From Amyloporia xantha (Eukaryota > Basidiomycota > Agaricomycetes > Polyporales > Adustoporiaceae), in assembly GCA_036971615.1 (NCBI GenBank), contig JAYKKR010000031.1:248001-312000 (forward strand): 64,000 nucleotides of DNA. Reading direction: 5' to 3'. Both the position numbers and the translations under genes were made by a program. Under the pieces are notes generated by a model, which saw nothing but the letters and a program-made list of their open reading frames with translations, had not been told where the DNA came from and did not search any database. Numbering within the stretch: the first letter of the stretch is position 1; the number at the start of each line of letters is the position of its first letter. Shown here in pieces: positions 21,701 through 33,260 of the stretch.

Positions 21701-22501
21701 ATCCTTGATCCAGATCATCAGCCTTATGGTCCCAGACTGTGGGGGAAAAGTGATGTCAGGTCTTGCTTGACCATGGAATTATCAGGCATATCAGAGACTC
21801 AGATGAGGAGACTTACACATATCTGTGATCAGCTTTTCTGTCTGAGGAGATGTGCGCAGGCCAGCCTCTATCTCCATTGCATCTCTCTGTTTTTCAGCCT
21901 CAATTCGAGCAGCAAGGCAAAACTGACACCAAACCTTCGGCTTGTCCCTTTTGATAGGATTGTTGAAGGCAGCAGGATTCTTCTGCTGTAGAAGCAGATG
22001 ATCAATGAAGTGAGCCCACCACCACTTGCGCTTGCTGGACGAGCATTGGGGTTCAGTATGAGCAGGTAGCATAAGGACAATAATTTAGTAGAAAGAAGGA
22101 GGGGATGGCTACTGGTGATGCGCCGTCCGAGTTATACAAGCCACTTTTTATAGGGGTCCAATTGTAGTACAACCTTGAGGCACACAAAAAGATTTATAGC
22201 TCTAAATGCCTGATGGGTGAGGAGATGCATTGATTAGACTAGTATAGTGGCAACAGGTGGATCAGTGAACTAGTACTAGTGAAAGCAAGGAGGCTGCACT
22301 GCAGGAAGTATGAGATCCTGCAGGTAGACTATTCCACCACCCATTCCAAAATAGGGAATGAAGACCTCAGGAACTGCTTAGTCATGGGACCCTGGCGTTA
22401 CCTTTGGGGACATGACCCCACCAAGGTCGGTGGCAAGTCAGTAATAGTCACAGGGTCAGTGACCGTGACCTGCAACCTTGGCACCTGACTGTACATCACT
22501 G
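18710..22501 (-). mobile_element. hAT transposon with both ends and 8-bp target duplication
   Basis: Terminal inverted repeats CAGTGATGTGC (left) and CAGTGATGTAC (right, reverse complement) flank 3792 bp. CGTCAGAG is duplicated perfectly at 18702-18709 and 22502-22509, the 8-bp signature of the hAT superfamily. The transposase is encoded on the minus strand. Both ends are intact, so the element could in principle be mobilised in trans although its own gene is damaged. Confidence 0.9.
18885..22072 (-). pseudogene. hAT-family transposase, multi-exon, decayed
   Basis: Minus-strand exons from 22072 down to 18885. An N-terminal BED-like zinc-finger region (KPKVWCQFCLAARI) and a Pro/Ala-rich linker come first. 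A core follows with IQCDSWTAENHHHF, then, after an apparent spliced intron, VHTVCVHDASKERKTAENLF. Near the C-terminus the dimerisation motif ILSICANSASCEQLFSVFG is diagnostic of hAT. An acidic tail ends at 18885. In-frame stops occur, including a TGA near 20315 and a TAA near 20130, and no clean joining restores the whole frame, so it is called a pseudogene. The family call is firm; exon limits are approximate. Confidence 0.8.
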
Positions 22502-22541
22502 CGTCAGAGGGAAAGAGCAGATCTGTCAGATAGTGAGTCAT

Positions 22542-23277
22542 GAGAAAATGCTTACATCAGCAGGTAGCCACAGTGACGTCCATATTGGTCTTGATTTTCC
22601 TGGATTTATTGCTATTTGTGCTTGGCCAGTAGAGCCAATACAAACATGCCCAAATGCGGAAATATGACTGTATGTGAGATTTGAAAAATGTGAGATAGGG
22701 ATTCCAAATGAAGCAGAAAGACATTCCCTTATTTTAGGTGATTTTTGTGCCTTTTTTGAGCCTGCTAAGAGCAGAAAAAGCAGTCACATGACCCCAAAGT
22801 GCAAAAATTCTAAGTGCGCATAGGGCAATCCCTTTTGGTGGATTGCCCTATGTGCCGTACATGCCCACAGGAATTGCCGGAAATGGAAAAAAGCGCACCT
22901 TGCTGTGGCTTCAATTCTTAATTAACTTGGCTGAAAATTGGTACAGATCTTGGACTATAGTGTATCCATCTCTCATTCACATTCCTAAGGATTTGAGGCC
23001 ATAACAAATCTGCTATTCAATGATCATTGCCTTTCCGAGTGTCAGCCACTTTTTAGGCGCCCAAAAATGTGCTCCAAGCGCAAGCCTGTAAACACGGCTT
23101 TATCTGTTCTTTATAGACTTCATTGTAAGCCTGCTATATGGATATCATTGGAGCATGTTTGTAAGGACCTTAGACAGCTTTGTGCTGTATTTAGAGCAGG
23201 TTTGTATGACCCCTAGAATGACTTGAATGGTGATCAGTGCAACATTGTATGCTGATTGAACTAGGTTTGTATGATAA
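22542..23277 (+). mobile_element. Family R repeat, copy C, internal fragment
   Basis: Matches copy A from the AAATGCTTACATCAG block to the GATTGAACTAGGTTTGTATG block at the beginning of the array. It lacks both termini and is cut at 23277 by copy D. Its second hairpin reads AGGGCAATCC/GGATTGCCCT, a paired change relative to AGGGCGATCC/GGATCGCCCT in copy A. Confidence 0.8.
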
Positions 23278-23424
23278 CTTGGTGGGAGCGGGCCAATAAA
23301 TGGCAGGACGATTCCTGAGGATTTTGAAGTGCTGTCTTCCATCATTGCCCCACAAGGTTCAATAATATAAGATTTTCATTACAATTGGATCACTTGATTA
23401 TTCTTCAGACATTGACTCTACAAA

Positions 23425-23700
23425 CTAATTTCAGACTAGAATGTAGCCCAGATAATGCCAACTCAAAGCTGAGGATCTACTCAGTTGAGAGGCGATATAT
23501 ATACCAATGTATACACGATATACATGAGTTTATGAAACAAGGTACTATCTACATGAGGTGCCCATGCGTAGATCCATGCCTAAACCCTGTTTGATATATG
23601 AATACCGTATGTATCCAAAACAGTGTCCATGTTATAAATAAAAGGTGATATGTGAAAGGTGAAATAGAGAATGTGAAAATCGTAACACAACCCCTCCAAA
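23425..23700 (-). repeat. Gypsy LTR fragment inside copy D
   Basis: The block from TTCAGACTAGAATGTAG to GAATGTGAAAATCGTAACA is nearly identical to 57864-58119, where it abuts the polypurine tract of the Gypsy chromovirus. Family R sequence resumes at GGTGTATGTCAGTG on its right. No clean target duplication is visible, and some family R sequence is missing here. Confidence 0.6.
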
Positions 23701-24976
23701 TCTCCTTCCAGGTGTATGTCAGTGAATATTGAGAATCTCAATACAAACATGACAGCATTTTCCAATGAAATAAGTGAGTTCTGTCTGATGGAGTATAAAA
23801 GTGATTTTGACCCTAACCCATTAGAAACTCTTGTAGTGTCATTACAACATTTCCTTACAAAGTGAACATTCTCTATCAAATGAGCCTACTATCTATTTTT
23901 GACAATTTGTAATAATATTACAAACTCACTCTAATGAGAGTATGAAGTCATCCTCATGATTATATCAGCTTCCTCTTGACCATACAAACTTGCTTTTGAG
24001 ATCATACATATTCACCCTAACTGCAATGCAAACCTGCTCAGGCTATGGCAATGCTATTTATCAACCAAATCTTACAACAGCCATATCTCAGTAAGTATTG
24101 AGAATTCCAATACAAACATTACAACTTTTCCTAATGAAGTAAGTAGGTTCTATCTGATGGAATATAAAAGTGATTTTCCATACTAACCACATACAAACTT
24201 TTCTAATGTCATTACAACATTTACTTATCAAGTCAATCTTGCCATTCAAATGGAACCATTATGTATTTCACCCATCTTGTAATGGTATTACAAATTTGCG
24301 CTCATTAACATTTCAAAGTCATATCAGTCACCTTTGTATTCAAAGTCAGTGTACTGACCATACATATTTGCTCTAATGGCACTACAAACTCACTGGAATC
24401 ACCACACAAACTCATCATACTGACCATACAAACTTATCCTAATTATCATTCAAATGTATTGTATTGACCCTACAAAGTCACCATAAGTGTCATACAAACC
24501 TACACTAATCACCATTGAATCTGACTCTAATGATCATATAAAGTTACTCTAGTTCACCCTAATCAGCATAGAATCATATTGTATTGACTATACAAGTCAT
24601 TCTAATGATCATATAAACTCAATGTAATCATCATACTAACTTATTCTAATGACCATATGAACTCACTATAATTACCATACAAACTTACTCTAGTCAACAT
24701 ACAAACTTACTCTAATCCCCATACAAAGTGATTGTAATGACCATACAAACTCACTCTAATGACCATACAAACTTAATCTAATCTGCATACAACATCACTC
24801 AAATCACCATACAACTTACTCTAATGACCATACAAACTTGAAGTTACTCTACTCTCCACAGAAAGTCGCTCTAATGGCTAATGGCTCTACAAACTAAGTC
24901 TAATTATCATACAAACTCCCCTAGAAACACATTGTATTGACATTACCAACTTGCTCTAATCACCATACAAATCTAC

Positions 24977-25251
24977 CACTGGATGCGGTTTAGAATATTT
25001 CTGACAAGTATATTCTAAAGATATTCTAAAGATAGTCAGAATAAGTTTTGCCCTTTACAGCAAACAAAATCCTAATATTTTCCAATTGATATCCTAATCT
25101 TTGGAGCACATTTACAATATCTTCTAGCCTATACAATATATTTTCTATATTTTCCAACTATTCAAGAGTCGATTATGCTAAAAGTATTTTGACTTACTTT
25201 ACAATATTTTCACCATACCACACTGGAAAATATTCTAAACCGCATCCAGTG
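24977..25251. mobile_element. 275-bp MITE with CACTG ends and TAC target duplication
   Basis: Both ends start CACTGGATGCGG when read inward; the perfect terminal inverted repeat is 24 bp. The three bases TAC are present on both sides (24974-24976 and 25252-25254), while uninterrupted copies A, E and H have a single ATCTACTCTAA there. CACTR ends with a 3-bp duplication are the signature of the CMC/CACTA superfamily (in fungi, Plavaka-like). It is non-coding and A/T rich. Confidence 0.85.
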
Positions 25252-26476
25252 TACTCTAATGATCATACAAACTCACTACAATTATCATACAAACCTAGTT
25301 CAATCAGCATACAATGTTGCACTGATCACCATTCAAGTCATTCTAGGGGTCATACAAACCTGCTCTAAATACAGCACAAAGCTGTCTAAGGTCCTTACAA
25401 ACATGCTCCAATGATATCCATATAGCAGGCTTACAATGAAGTCTATAAAGAACAGATAAAGCCGTGTTTACAGGCTTGCGCTTGGAGCACATTTTTGGGC
25501 GCCTAAAAAGTGGCTGACACTCGGAAAGGCAATGATCATTGAATAGCAGATTTGTTATGGCCTCAAATCCATAGGAATTTGAATGGGAGATGGATACACC
25601 ATAGTCCAAGGTCTGTACCAATTTTCAGCCAATTTAATTAAGAATTGAAGCCACAGCAAAGTGTGCTTTTTTCCATTTCCAGCAATTCCTGTGGGCGTGT
25701 ACGGCACATAGGGCGATCCACTGGAAGGGATCACCCTATGCGCACTTAGAATTTTCGCACTTTGGGGTCATGTGACCGCTTTGTCTGCTCTTGGGAGGCT
25801 TATTCTGGGCTCATTCTGGGCTCATAAAAGGTACAAAAATCACCTAAAATAAGGTAATGTCTCTCTCCTTCATTTGGAATCCCTCTCTGACATTTTTCAC
25901 ATCTCACATACAGCCATATTTCCACATTTGGGCAAGTGTATATGGGGTCTATATGCTATAGATAAATAGTAACAAATCTCAAAAAATAGGAGACAGCCTT
26001 CTGACAGCCATGGCTGCCCCCTGATGTAAGCATTTCCTTATATGGCAATATTTGAATGTGGTCAATCCAACTATATACCCACTTCAAAGGCCAGTAGGCC
26101 GCTGATCTGTCACATGTCCAAGGATAAGCACACATGATTAGACACATGATCTAATCATGTGACATACCATACAAGGACATAGATAAGATATGGGCTGGAT
26201 CTTATCTCATCAATGTTGGGGGTTGTTTGTACAAGTTGTGTCGTGCTGGCAGTTTTGTATTGAGCTTTGTAATGGGTAACAAACTTTTGTATTGAGACTA
26301 CAAGGGACCTTACAACAGCGGTAACAAAAGCCTGACCCTAACCCTAACCCCAGTATCTTGGGCGCTTACAATACAAATTTTGTATCAAATTGGGTTCCCA
26401 CGCTTAGGGCACAAAAGTTGGTGTTGCAACTTTTGCTCACCAGAGAAACACTTCCTTTGTACCCCAGGAATCATAA

Positions 26477-26723
26477 TCAATGCATAAAGGTGTGGCATTT
26501 TGCGGCTTAAAACCAATCTCAGACTGAAGAGTTCAAAGCCAGGCTAATTGTCGACAAGAGTCAGACAACACTTTTGTTGCTGCGAGACCCATGAAATAGC
26601 AGCATCTGCCATAAAGGAGACAAAGCCACTAGTTGAATGCCTATCATCCTTGTTCTTAGCCCAATCAGAATCAGAATAACCTATGAGTCCAGATAATCCG
26701 CTGCCTCTGTAGCAAGGCCGAAG
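26477..26723 (-). pseudogene. Copia RNase H fragment
   Basis: Minus-strand frame reading GYSDSDWAKNKDDRHSTSGF then AISWVSQQQKCC, the conserved RNase H region at the end of Copia polyproteins. It is cut on one side by family R copy D and on the other by a solo LTR. It is a separate Copia lineage from Copia A and B. Confidence 0.75.
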
Positions 26724-27168
26724 TGTCAAAATCTGTGCTCTGCCAGTCTCCCAGTGTCTCCTGCATCGTCTCAGTGCTCCTATGGCATGTTTCCATTGTT
26801 ATCCTTCTATTGTCTCTGTTCTAGGACTTTCTAGCTCATTCTAGGCTTATGCCACTCACTCCATTGTATTGGTGCCACAGTGGCACAATGCACACTTTGA
26901 GTGGCAGTGGCACAATAGACCTTCTGTCCATTGTGCCACTCCCCATCGTTCTACTTCCATTGTGCCACCCTCTATTGTTCTCTATCTCTATTGTTCTCTA
27001 TCATATATATAGGCCCTGCAGTCCTCAGCCTGGTCCCCACCAGTTGCTTACTTTGGACTCTAGGTATGTTGTATCCCTTACATCCTTAATCCACCAGTTG
27101 CTTACTTTGAACTCTAGCCCACTTGTGGCTCTCTCTGTCCCTTAGTGCTGCGCCTTAGCCATTTGACA
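26724..27168 (+). repeat. Solo LTR of Copia B family
   Basis: TGTCAAAATCTGTG to CCATTTGACA, closely matching 17616-18078 and the inverted 36061-36505 LTR. The flanks CGAAG and TAAGC do not match, so the neighbouring sequence has been rearranged since insertion. Confidence 0.8.
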
Positions 27169-27178
27169 TAAGCTTCAT

Positions 27179-29795
27179 TTGATTCTGTTTATGCCCATTT
27201 TTGATATCAAAGCCCAGGTAAAAAGTGTATCCCTCTACTGTATGCGCAATCACATCAGGAGACATGACTTCAGAGTGTATTCAGCAAGCATTCTGATATA
27301 TAAGAGCATGTCAGCTGGGTTATTTTCTGGTAATGTTGGCAAACATTCTCAATGTAAATGCTATCAAGTCAAGTTTTCACATTTAGATACATCCTTAGTG
27401 GGTGGAGGGTTGGCTGCCAAGAAAAGCCAGTATTGGTCCTTCCAAGATCTGCAACAATTTGTATGTTTTGGTACACCATCTGTAAATTCTGATGGTAAAT
27501 ACCAATTTGCAGATTATGTTCTCCTTGATAAAGATAGATACCATGAAGACGATGATATTATATTGGCAGATGTGCCATTGAAAACACTGGCAAGCCGTCT
27601 ATCCGGTGCTTCTTTGAAAAAGGTACTTGGTCTGCATAGCATATCAGTTCACTACAAACGCATGAAGGTGGATGAAATGGCACGTACATTGGGTGAACAC
27701 AAATGTGTGTCTTGTCCTTCATTTGTATCACTATTTACACTGAAAACAGATCCCTTGACCAATGCACAGAAATGTCAATTATATCGGGACAAGTTGAGAC
27801 AACAAGAACACTCTGTCAAGCCAAAACAACAGCCTACTATCAAGAATGATCACATATGTGTTAAGAAGCAAACTGAAGAAGATGGTACAGACACTTCATT
27901 TAATATCTTTCCCCCAGAGGCACCATCTGCTCAACTTATCACTGATGTGGTCAATGGATTTCACTCAGACATGAATAAGAATAGGTTCATTGAACTGCCA
28001 TGTGCTGTGTGCGCTCTTTTGACTCCAGTAACACAGCTTGCTTTATTGGATGAATGCAATATTGACTTGTCTCTATTGAAGTCCGACAACCAGCCAACCA
28101 CTCGCAAGGAGCGATTTTCTGCTGATGATCCTATTGAACAGTGTGAGGGTCCCATTATATTACCCAATTGTAATCAGATATGTGCTGATTGCCTTGACTG
28201 TTTGCAAAAGAAAAAGATACCAGTGAATGCCCTTGCCAATGGTCTTTGGATTGGAGAGGTTCCATCTCAACTCTGTGATCTTACTTGGGTTGAAAAAATG
28301 CTTGTCGCTCGTGTCAAACACAACCACTGTATAGCAGAGGTCAAAGTCAGTGGCAGTTTCCGTATGCAGGCTAATGTCATCTGTCACGAGGTTTATGCTG
28401 AACTTCCACCAAGCAGAGCACAGTTTGATAAAGTATTTGCATTCTTATACATTGGGCCTAACAGACCAACAGAGAAGGACCACAAGCGGACTCCCTTTCT
28501 GGTGAGACGTGACAAGGTTGCAAAGGCATTGGAATGGCTCAAACTGAATCATGAGGACTATGCAGATCTGTCCATCTCATACAAAAATCTCAATGAGTAT
28601 CCAGAGGATGTGCCTCCAGTGATTATTGACTATCATCAGGCATACTGTGATCAAGATCCTAAAGCAACTGCAGTCAATGGACCTGGTGAAGGCAAGGGAA
28701 CAACAGAGGGGCCTGTACCTTTTGCAGTGCAAGGTCTAACGGGTGATCAGTTGATGCATATGATGGCAGAGAATCCCAGAGCAGTCATTGCCAAGGCAAT
28801 CCATCAATTCAAGACTGGAAAAGTGCTGGGCATAGGGCAGGCAAAGAACCCAGAGAGTCTTTATCATAACCCACAGCTCTATCCACAGATGTTTCTGTGG
28901 CTTTTTCCTTATGGCTTTGGTGGATTGAACAATATCAAAGGTGTGACTACCGTCTCTGAGACAAAGCGTAAGCAGCAGCTACTTATGTCTCATGACAAAC
29001 GATTTCAACTTGACCGCTACTTTCCACTGGTTGCATTTAATCATGAGCAGATCAAGAACTCCACAACAGGTGGGTATTTCCTTACCAACCGTAAGAACTT
29101 TGCTGACATTACTAACCGCATACTAAATGTCCCCATGACCACACTAAAAGATCTGATCAAGTGATTGAGCCAAGGACCTGTGAAGCCTGAGAGCTCTCAA
29201 TATGAAGAAAGGTGAGGCTTGGCTAAACACATATACTCCAGTACTCAGCTATCTTCTCCGATGCAACTCTGATGTAACCAGCCTGCTCTCTGGAACAGCC
29301 ATCAAGTCAGTTATCTCCTATGTCACAGACTATATTACAAAAACTCCCCTGAAGACGCACACCATGTTTGATGCCATTCGAAGAGTGTTTGACAAAAACT
29401 CTGAAATGCTGCTGAGTGACAGCTCTGATCGTAAATAAAAGGCAAGATCCATACTTACCAAAATTGTCAACACACTTACAGCAAGCTCAGAGATTGGTGG
29501 ACCCATGGCTGCCATGTATCTGCTGAACCACAATGATCACTACACCAGTCACAAGTTTAGAATTTGCTTCTGGAGAACATATGTCAGTGCAGTTCGACAT
29601 GCATGGGAAGATGACTTGTCAAAAGCACCAAAAGTGATATTTACTGATCCAGAAGGCCCTGATAAGGTGATGTTGGGCAATATCCAGGGCAAATTTGTGG
29701 CTCTTTCCTCCACTGATGACTATGTCTACAGACCAATCAAGTATGAGCATATTTGCCTGTATGATTGGATAAGGCGAGCCAGAGTGGAGCCCATT
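27179..29795 (+). pseudogene. Helitron Rep/helicase-like protein with large internal deletion
   Basis: The first frame (27179-29164, 661 codons) has a central cysteine-containing domain typical of fungal Helitron proteins (NQICADCLDCLQKKKIPVNA, LWIGEVPSQLCDLTWVEKML). A Helitron-like N domain follows (NPRAVIAKAIHQFKTGKVLG, then LFPYGFGGLN). The frame ends just after VPMTTLKDLIK. The next recognisable segment, KGEAWLNTYTPVLSYLLRCN at 29205, normally lies some 250-300 residues downstream. The missing part should contain the HUH relaxase motif, so the protein cannot nick DNA. Sequence continues (YVTDYITKTPLKTHTMFDAI, RICFWRTYVSAVRHAWEDD) to about 29795, where Copia gag begins. The helicase domain is absent. 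Confidence 0.8.
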
Positions 29796-29799
29796 AATC

Positions 29800-32700
29800 C
29801 TGCTTCTGGACGACTCCCTGACACTCTCCAAGCTGCAGGAGACGTTTGTGACCCTTGAGAACCAGCCAGCCTTCACCCAAGATGCTCCTGTGCTTGCACA
29901 ACACGCAGAGAGCTCTCCCTCGACTCTGTGCGCTTTTTGCGACAAGCCTGGCCACTCCGAGGTGCAGTGCTTCGCCAAGCACAATGCCATGGCTAAGGCG
30001 AAGGAGAACACTGCCAATCGTTGCAACTATTGCTCGGGAAAGGGCAGGAAGAAGGAGGAGGGTGCAGGAGAGGCAAAGGAAGTGAAGGAAGAGAATGCTG
30101 GGTCTGCTGCTGTGAGTGTTTGCTGGGCATGCCTCTGCACTCCTGTCGTCTCTGGATCGCAATCCAGCAGAATAGACAACAGAGTTGTTGGCAAGACGAA
30201 TGGGAACAGAATGAGGGGAGTAGGAGCGGAACCAGTGGCGGTGAGGCATCATGTGTGCAGAAGCACCTGTGTCGTTGTTCCAGTAAGCAGCAGAAGGTGA
30301 CTGTAGCCAGGCAGTGTGGTCTGTGGAGTTTCAGCCTGCAACGAGGGATGGGGAGAGGCCTGCTGCTGTTGTCTTTCATGATGTACTTCATGTTCCTGCA
30401 CTTGGAAGCAATCTGTTGTCTGTCTTCCATCTCACACGTGAGAAGGGCTATCTGTGCAAGATTCAGGCTGCTACGGCATGGTTCTACCTTCAGGGTGATC
30501 TCCTCTTTGAGGCAGCTGTCAATGAGCACAATGTGGGCTATCTCAGCGGCAAAACCCTTGTCCCCTCGACTCAGAGTGCAAATTCTGCATCCAGCACTCT
30601 CCCTCTCGATCTTCACCTCTGGCATCTGCGCTGCTCCCATGTGAACTATGACGATCTGCACTCTGTAGTCTCCAAGCAGCTCGTTGCAGGGCTCACTCTG
30701 CGCTCCAATTCCCAGCCTGATCCCATTTGCGAACCCTGTCTTGCAGGCAAGCTACATCGTCACAACATCCCTCGCTTTGCCTCCAGAAAATTCGGGTGCC
30801 TCTCCCTCATTCACACCGACCTTAAGGGACCTCTCCCTGTCGCTACGCCGGAGGGGCATCATTATTGGATGACATTCATTGACGACGATTTGCGTTACTG
30901 GGCTGTCACTTTTCTGAAGCGCAAGAGTGATGCATTGGACACATTCAAGGCGTACAAGGTGTACGCTGAGAACACTCTAGGCCTGCGCATCAAGGCTACA
31001 AGGGACGACAAGGGTGGGGAGTATATTGGGCATGAGTATGACGCTTTCTGCAGGCAGCACGGCATCCAGCGTCAGCACACTGAGCCAGACGAACCACACC
31101 AGAATGGTGTTGCAGAGCGGGCCAACAGGACTATTGCTGAAGGTGCAACTGCTCTCCTTGTTCAGTCAAAGCTCCCACCTTCATTCTGGGGCTATGCTGT
31201 CTCTGCCTTCGTACACACACGAAACCGCATGCCTACTGCCTCTGTGGACAATGCTGTGCGTACAAGTTCTGGGACCCTGTGGTGCAGAAGTTCTACATTT
31301 CTAGCCATGCTGTCTTTGACAAGCGCTGCTTCCCTGGCAATTCCAAGTTGACTAATGTCTTTGGCCTTTCCTTGGAGGACGTCGACTTGCCTGCTCCCGG
31401 GGGAGCTTCAGACGATGACGACAATGGTGAGGAACACTTAGTGGATGCGCCACATCAGGGGGGAGATGAGGATGATGATGATCCTGCGCCTGCACCTCTG
31501 CCTGCACCTCTTGCACCTCCTGCACCATTGCCTGCACCAGATCCTCCCATTGCACCGTCTCCTTCTCCTGAGCCATTGCCACCTCCATCACCACCTCCTG
31601 CAGCGCCTCAGCCACCTTCTGCTCGCCCTGGACCATCCCAGAGCTCAAACCCTCAGCTCGATGGTTTCCATCCTTATGACCCATCTCCTACTCGCGGAGA
31701 AAGAGCAAGAGCAGTGGTGGAAAGCTGCCCAAGACAAAATCCAGTCCCTCATTGACAATGGCACCTTTGAGCTCATGCAGTTGCCTCCAGGACGAAAGGC
31801 CATTGGCAGCCGTTGGGTTTTCAGGGTCAAGCGCAATGCAGATGGTTCAATAGAGCGCTACAAGGGCCGCCTCGTCGCCAAAGGCTTCTCACAGCGTCCT
31901 GGCTTTGACTACAACGAGACCTTCGCTCCTACGCCCAAATGGGCCTCTATTCGAGCCATTCTTGCTCTAGCTGTGCTTGAGGACTTGGAGCTCGAGTCTG
32001 TGGACATCTCCTCTGCGTACCTGAATGGCGAGCTGCAGGAGGAGGTGTACATGAAGCAGCCAGAGGGATTTGAGCAGAAATCTCCGGACTGGGTGTGGCG
32101 TCTTCTGAAGGCTCTCTATGGCCTGAAGCAGGCTGGTCGCTGTTGGCATGAGAAGCTGAATGAGGTGTTGGAGAAGCTGGGATTTGTGCGTCTGACTTGT
32201 GAGCACTCTGTGTGGGTCTACAAGCGAGACGAAGTGCGCATTTTTGTCCCTGTCTTTGTGGACGACATCACCATTGCTGCCAAGTCCAAGAATGCGATTC
32301 AACGCGTCAAAGACGACCTCAGGAAGCACTTCAAGCTTCGAGACCTTGGCCCCACTTCCTGGTTTCTGGGTGTCAAAATTGAGTGTGACAGAGTGAAGCA
32401 TTCTCTCAGCATCTCACAGTGACAGTATGCCCTGGACATTCTGGAGAAGTATGGCTTTGCTGACTGTGACTCGGTGGGCACTCCCATGGATCCTGGTGTT
32501 TGCCTCAGCACAGATATGGCTCCTAGCACAAAGGCAGAAGAACTGGAGATGCGAGACATTCCCTATGATCATGCAGTTGGTTCTCTCTTCTACCTAGCTG
32601 TTGCAATGGGCCCAGACATCGCCAAAACAGTCAGTACCCTCACTCGCTTCACCAAGGACCCAGGAATGCATCACTGGAAGACGGTTAAGCACCTCTTTCG

Positions 32701-33136
32701 CTACATCAAAGGTACTCTTGATTACAAGCTCACCTACTCTCCGAATTTGTCCTCTGAGCTATTCACCTCCTACACCGATGCTGACCACATTGGGGACCCA
32801 GACAATGGACATTCTACTAGTGGGTATGTGATCAAGATGGGCACTGGTGCAATTTCCTGGTCCAGTCGTCTTCAGACCATTGTTGCGCTCTCTACCACTG
32901 AGGCCGAGTTTATTGCTGCTGTCTCAGCGGGGCAGGAGATCCTCTGGCTTCGAAATCTGTTCACTGAGTTTGGCTACTCATTCACCTCTCCTTCCACTCT
33001 CTACATCGACAACCTTTCTGCACTCTCAGTGGCCAAAAATCTGAGGACTTCAGAGATGCCTGCAGACATTCTGACAAAGTCCTTGGTCAAGCCCAAGGTT
33101 CTGGAGATGGCAAAGATGTTGGGATTGACCACATAA
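29800..33136 (+). pseudogene. Copia A gag-pol, damaged
   Basis: Begins mid-gag (LSKLQETFVTLENQPAFTQD) fused to Helitron sequence. Domains in order: zinc knuckle CAFCDKPGHSEVQC (~29930); protease with DTGAS, present only on the opposite strand because 30159-30308 is inverted; integrase (HLWHLRCSHVNY, CEPCLAGK, DDKGGEYIGHEYDAF, HQNGVAERANR, 30610-31270); a deletion and frameshift near 31260; a Pro/Ala linker; reverse transcriptase (AIGSRWVFRVKRNADGSIER, SVDISSAYLNGE, FVDDITIAAKS, 31700-32420); a TGA stop at 32420-32422 within SISQ-QYALDI; and RNase H (SYTDADHIGDPDNGHSTSGY) to the TAA at 33134-33136. A polypurine-like AGGGGGA near 33142 follows. The family is certain; the element is non-functional. 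Confidence 0.88.
30159..30308 (-). other. 150-bp inverted segment carrying Copia A protease active site
   Basis: Reading the minus strand gives YWNNDTGASAHMMPHRHWF and VPIRLANNSVVYSAGL, the Copia protease text, while everything around it reads on the plus strand. If the segment is turned over, both edges join in frame: SSLDR to LQSPSAAYW on one side and SAGLQ to AVWSVEFQPATRDG on the other. This is therefore a clean local inversion. Confidence 0.8.
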
Positions 33137-33260
33137 CCGGTCAGGGGGACTCCTTGAGTGTGGTTTGCCCGGTTTCTTTTCATTCATTTATTTTGTTCAA
33201 TGGACTCTGTAGAGTGCGCCATGAGCGTGAGACATCTATCCTTATGTAAGCGCACATGTA
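33137..33260. other. Junction between tail-to-tail Copia A and Copia B
   Basis: Contains a polypurine-like run (GGTCAGGGGGACTCC) after the Copia A stop, then sequence that may be the start of a Copia A 3' LTR. The two elements point toward each other, and neither has a verified 3' LTR here. A 23-bp phrase with core CCTTGACACAGCTCGACTT occurs twice (about 33292 and 33347) with an inverted partner at 33272. Confidence 0.4.

Larger units (their letters stand above)
23278..26476 (-). mobile_element. Family R repeat, copy D, full length with insertions
   Basis: Inverted relative to copy A: begins CTTGGTGGGAGCGGG and ends CAGGAATCATAA. It carries two foreign pieces: a Gypsy LTR fragment (about 23425-23700) and a 275-bp MITE (24977-25251). 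It contains two tandem CCCTAA units near 26335-26348. The left junction (...GATAA) and right junction (TCAATG...) again show no target duplication. It abuts copy C on the left and a Copia fragment on the right. Confidence 0.85.

Noticed and set aside
29794..30252. Minus-strand gene opposite Copia A
   Set aside because: Only the 30159-30308 part carries meaning (inverted protease); the rest is shadow frame.
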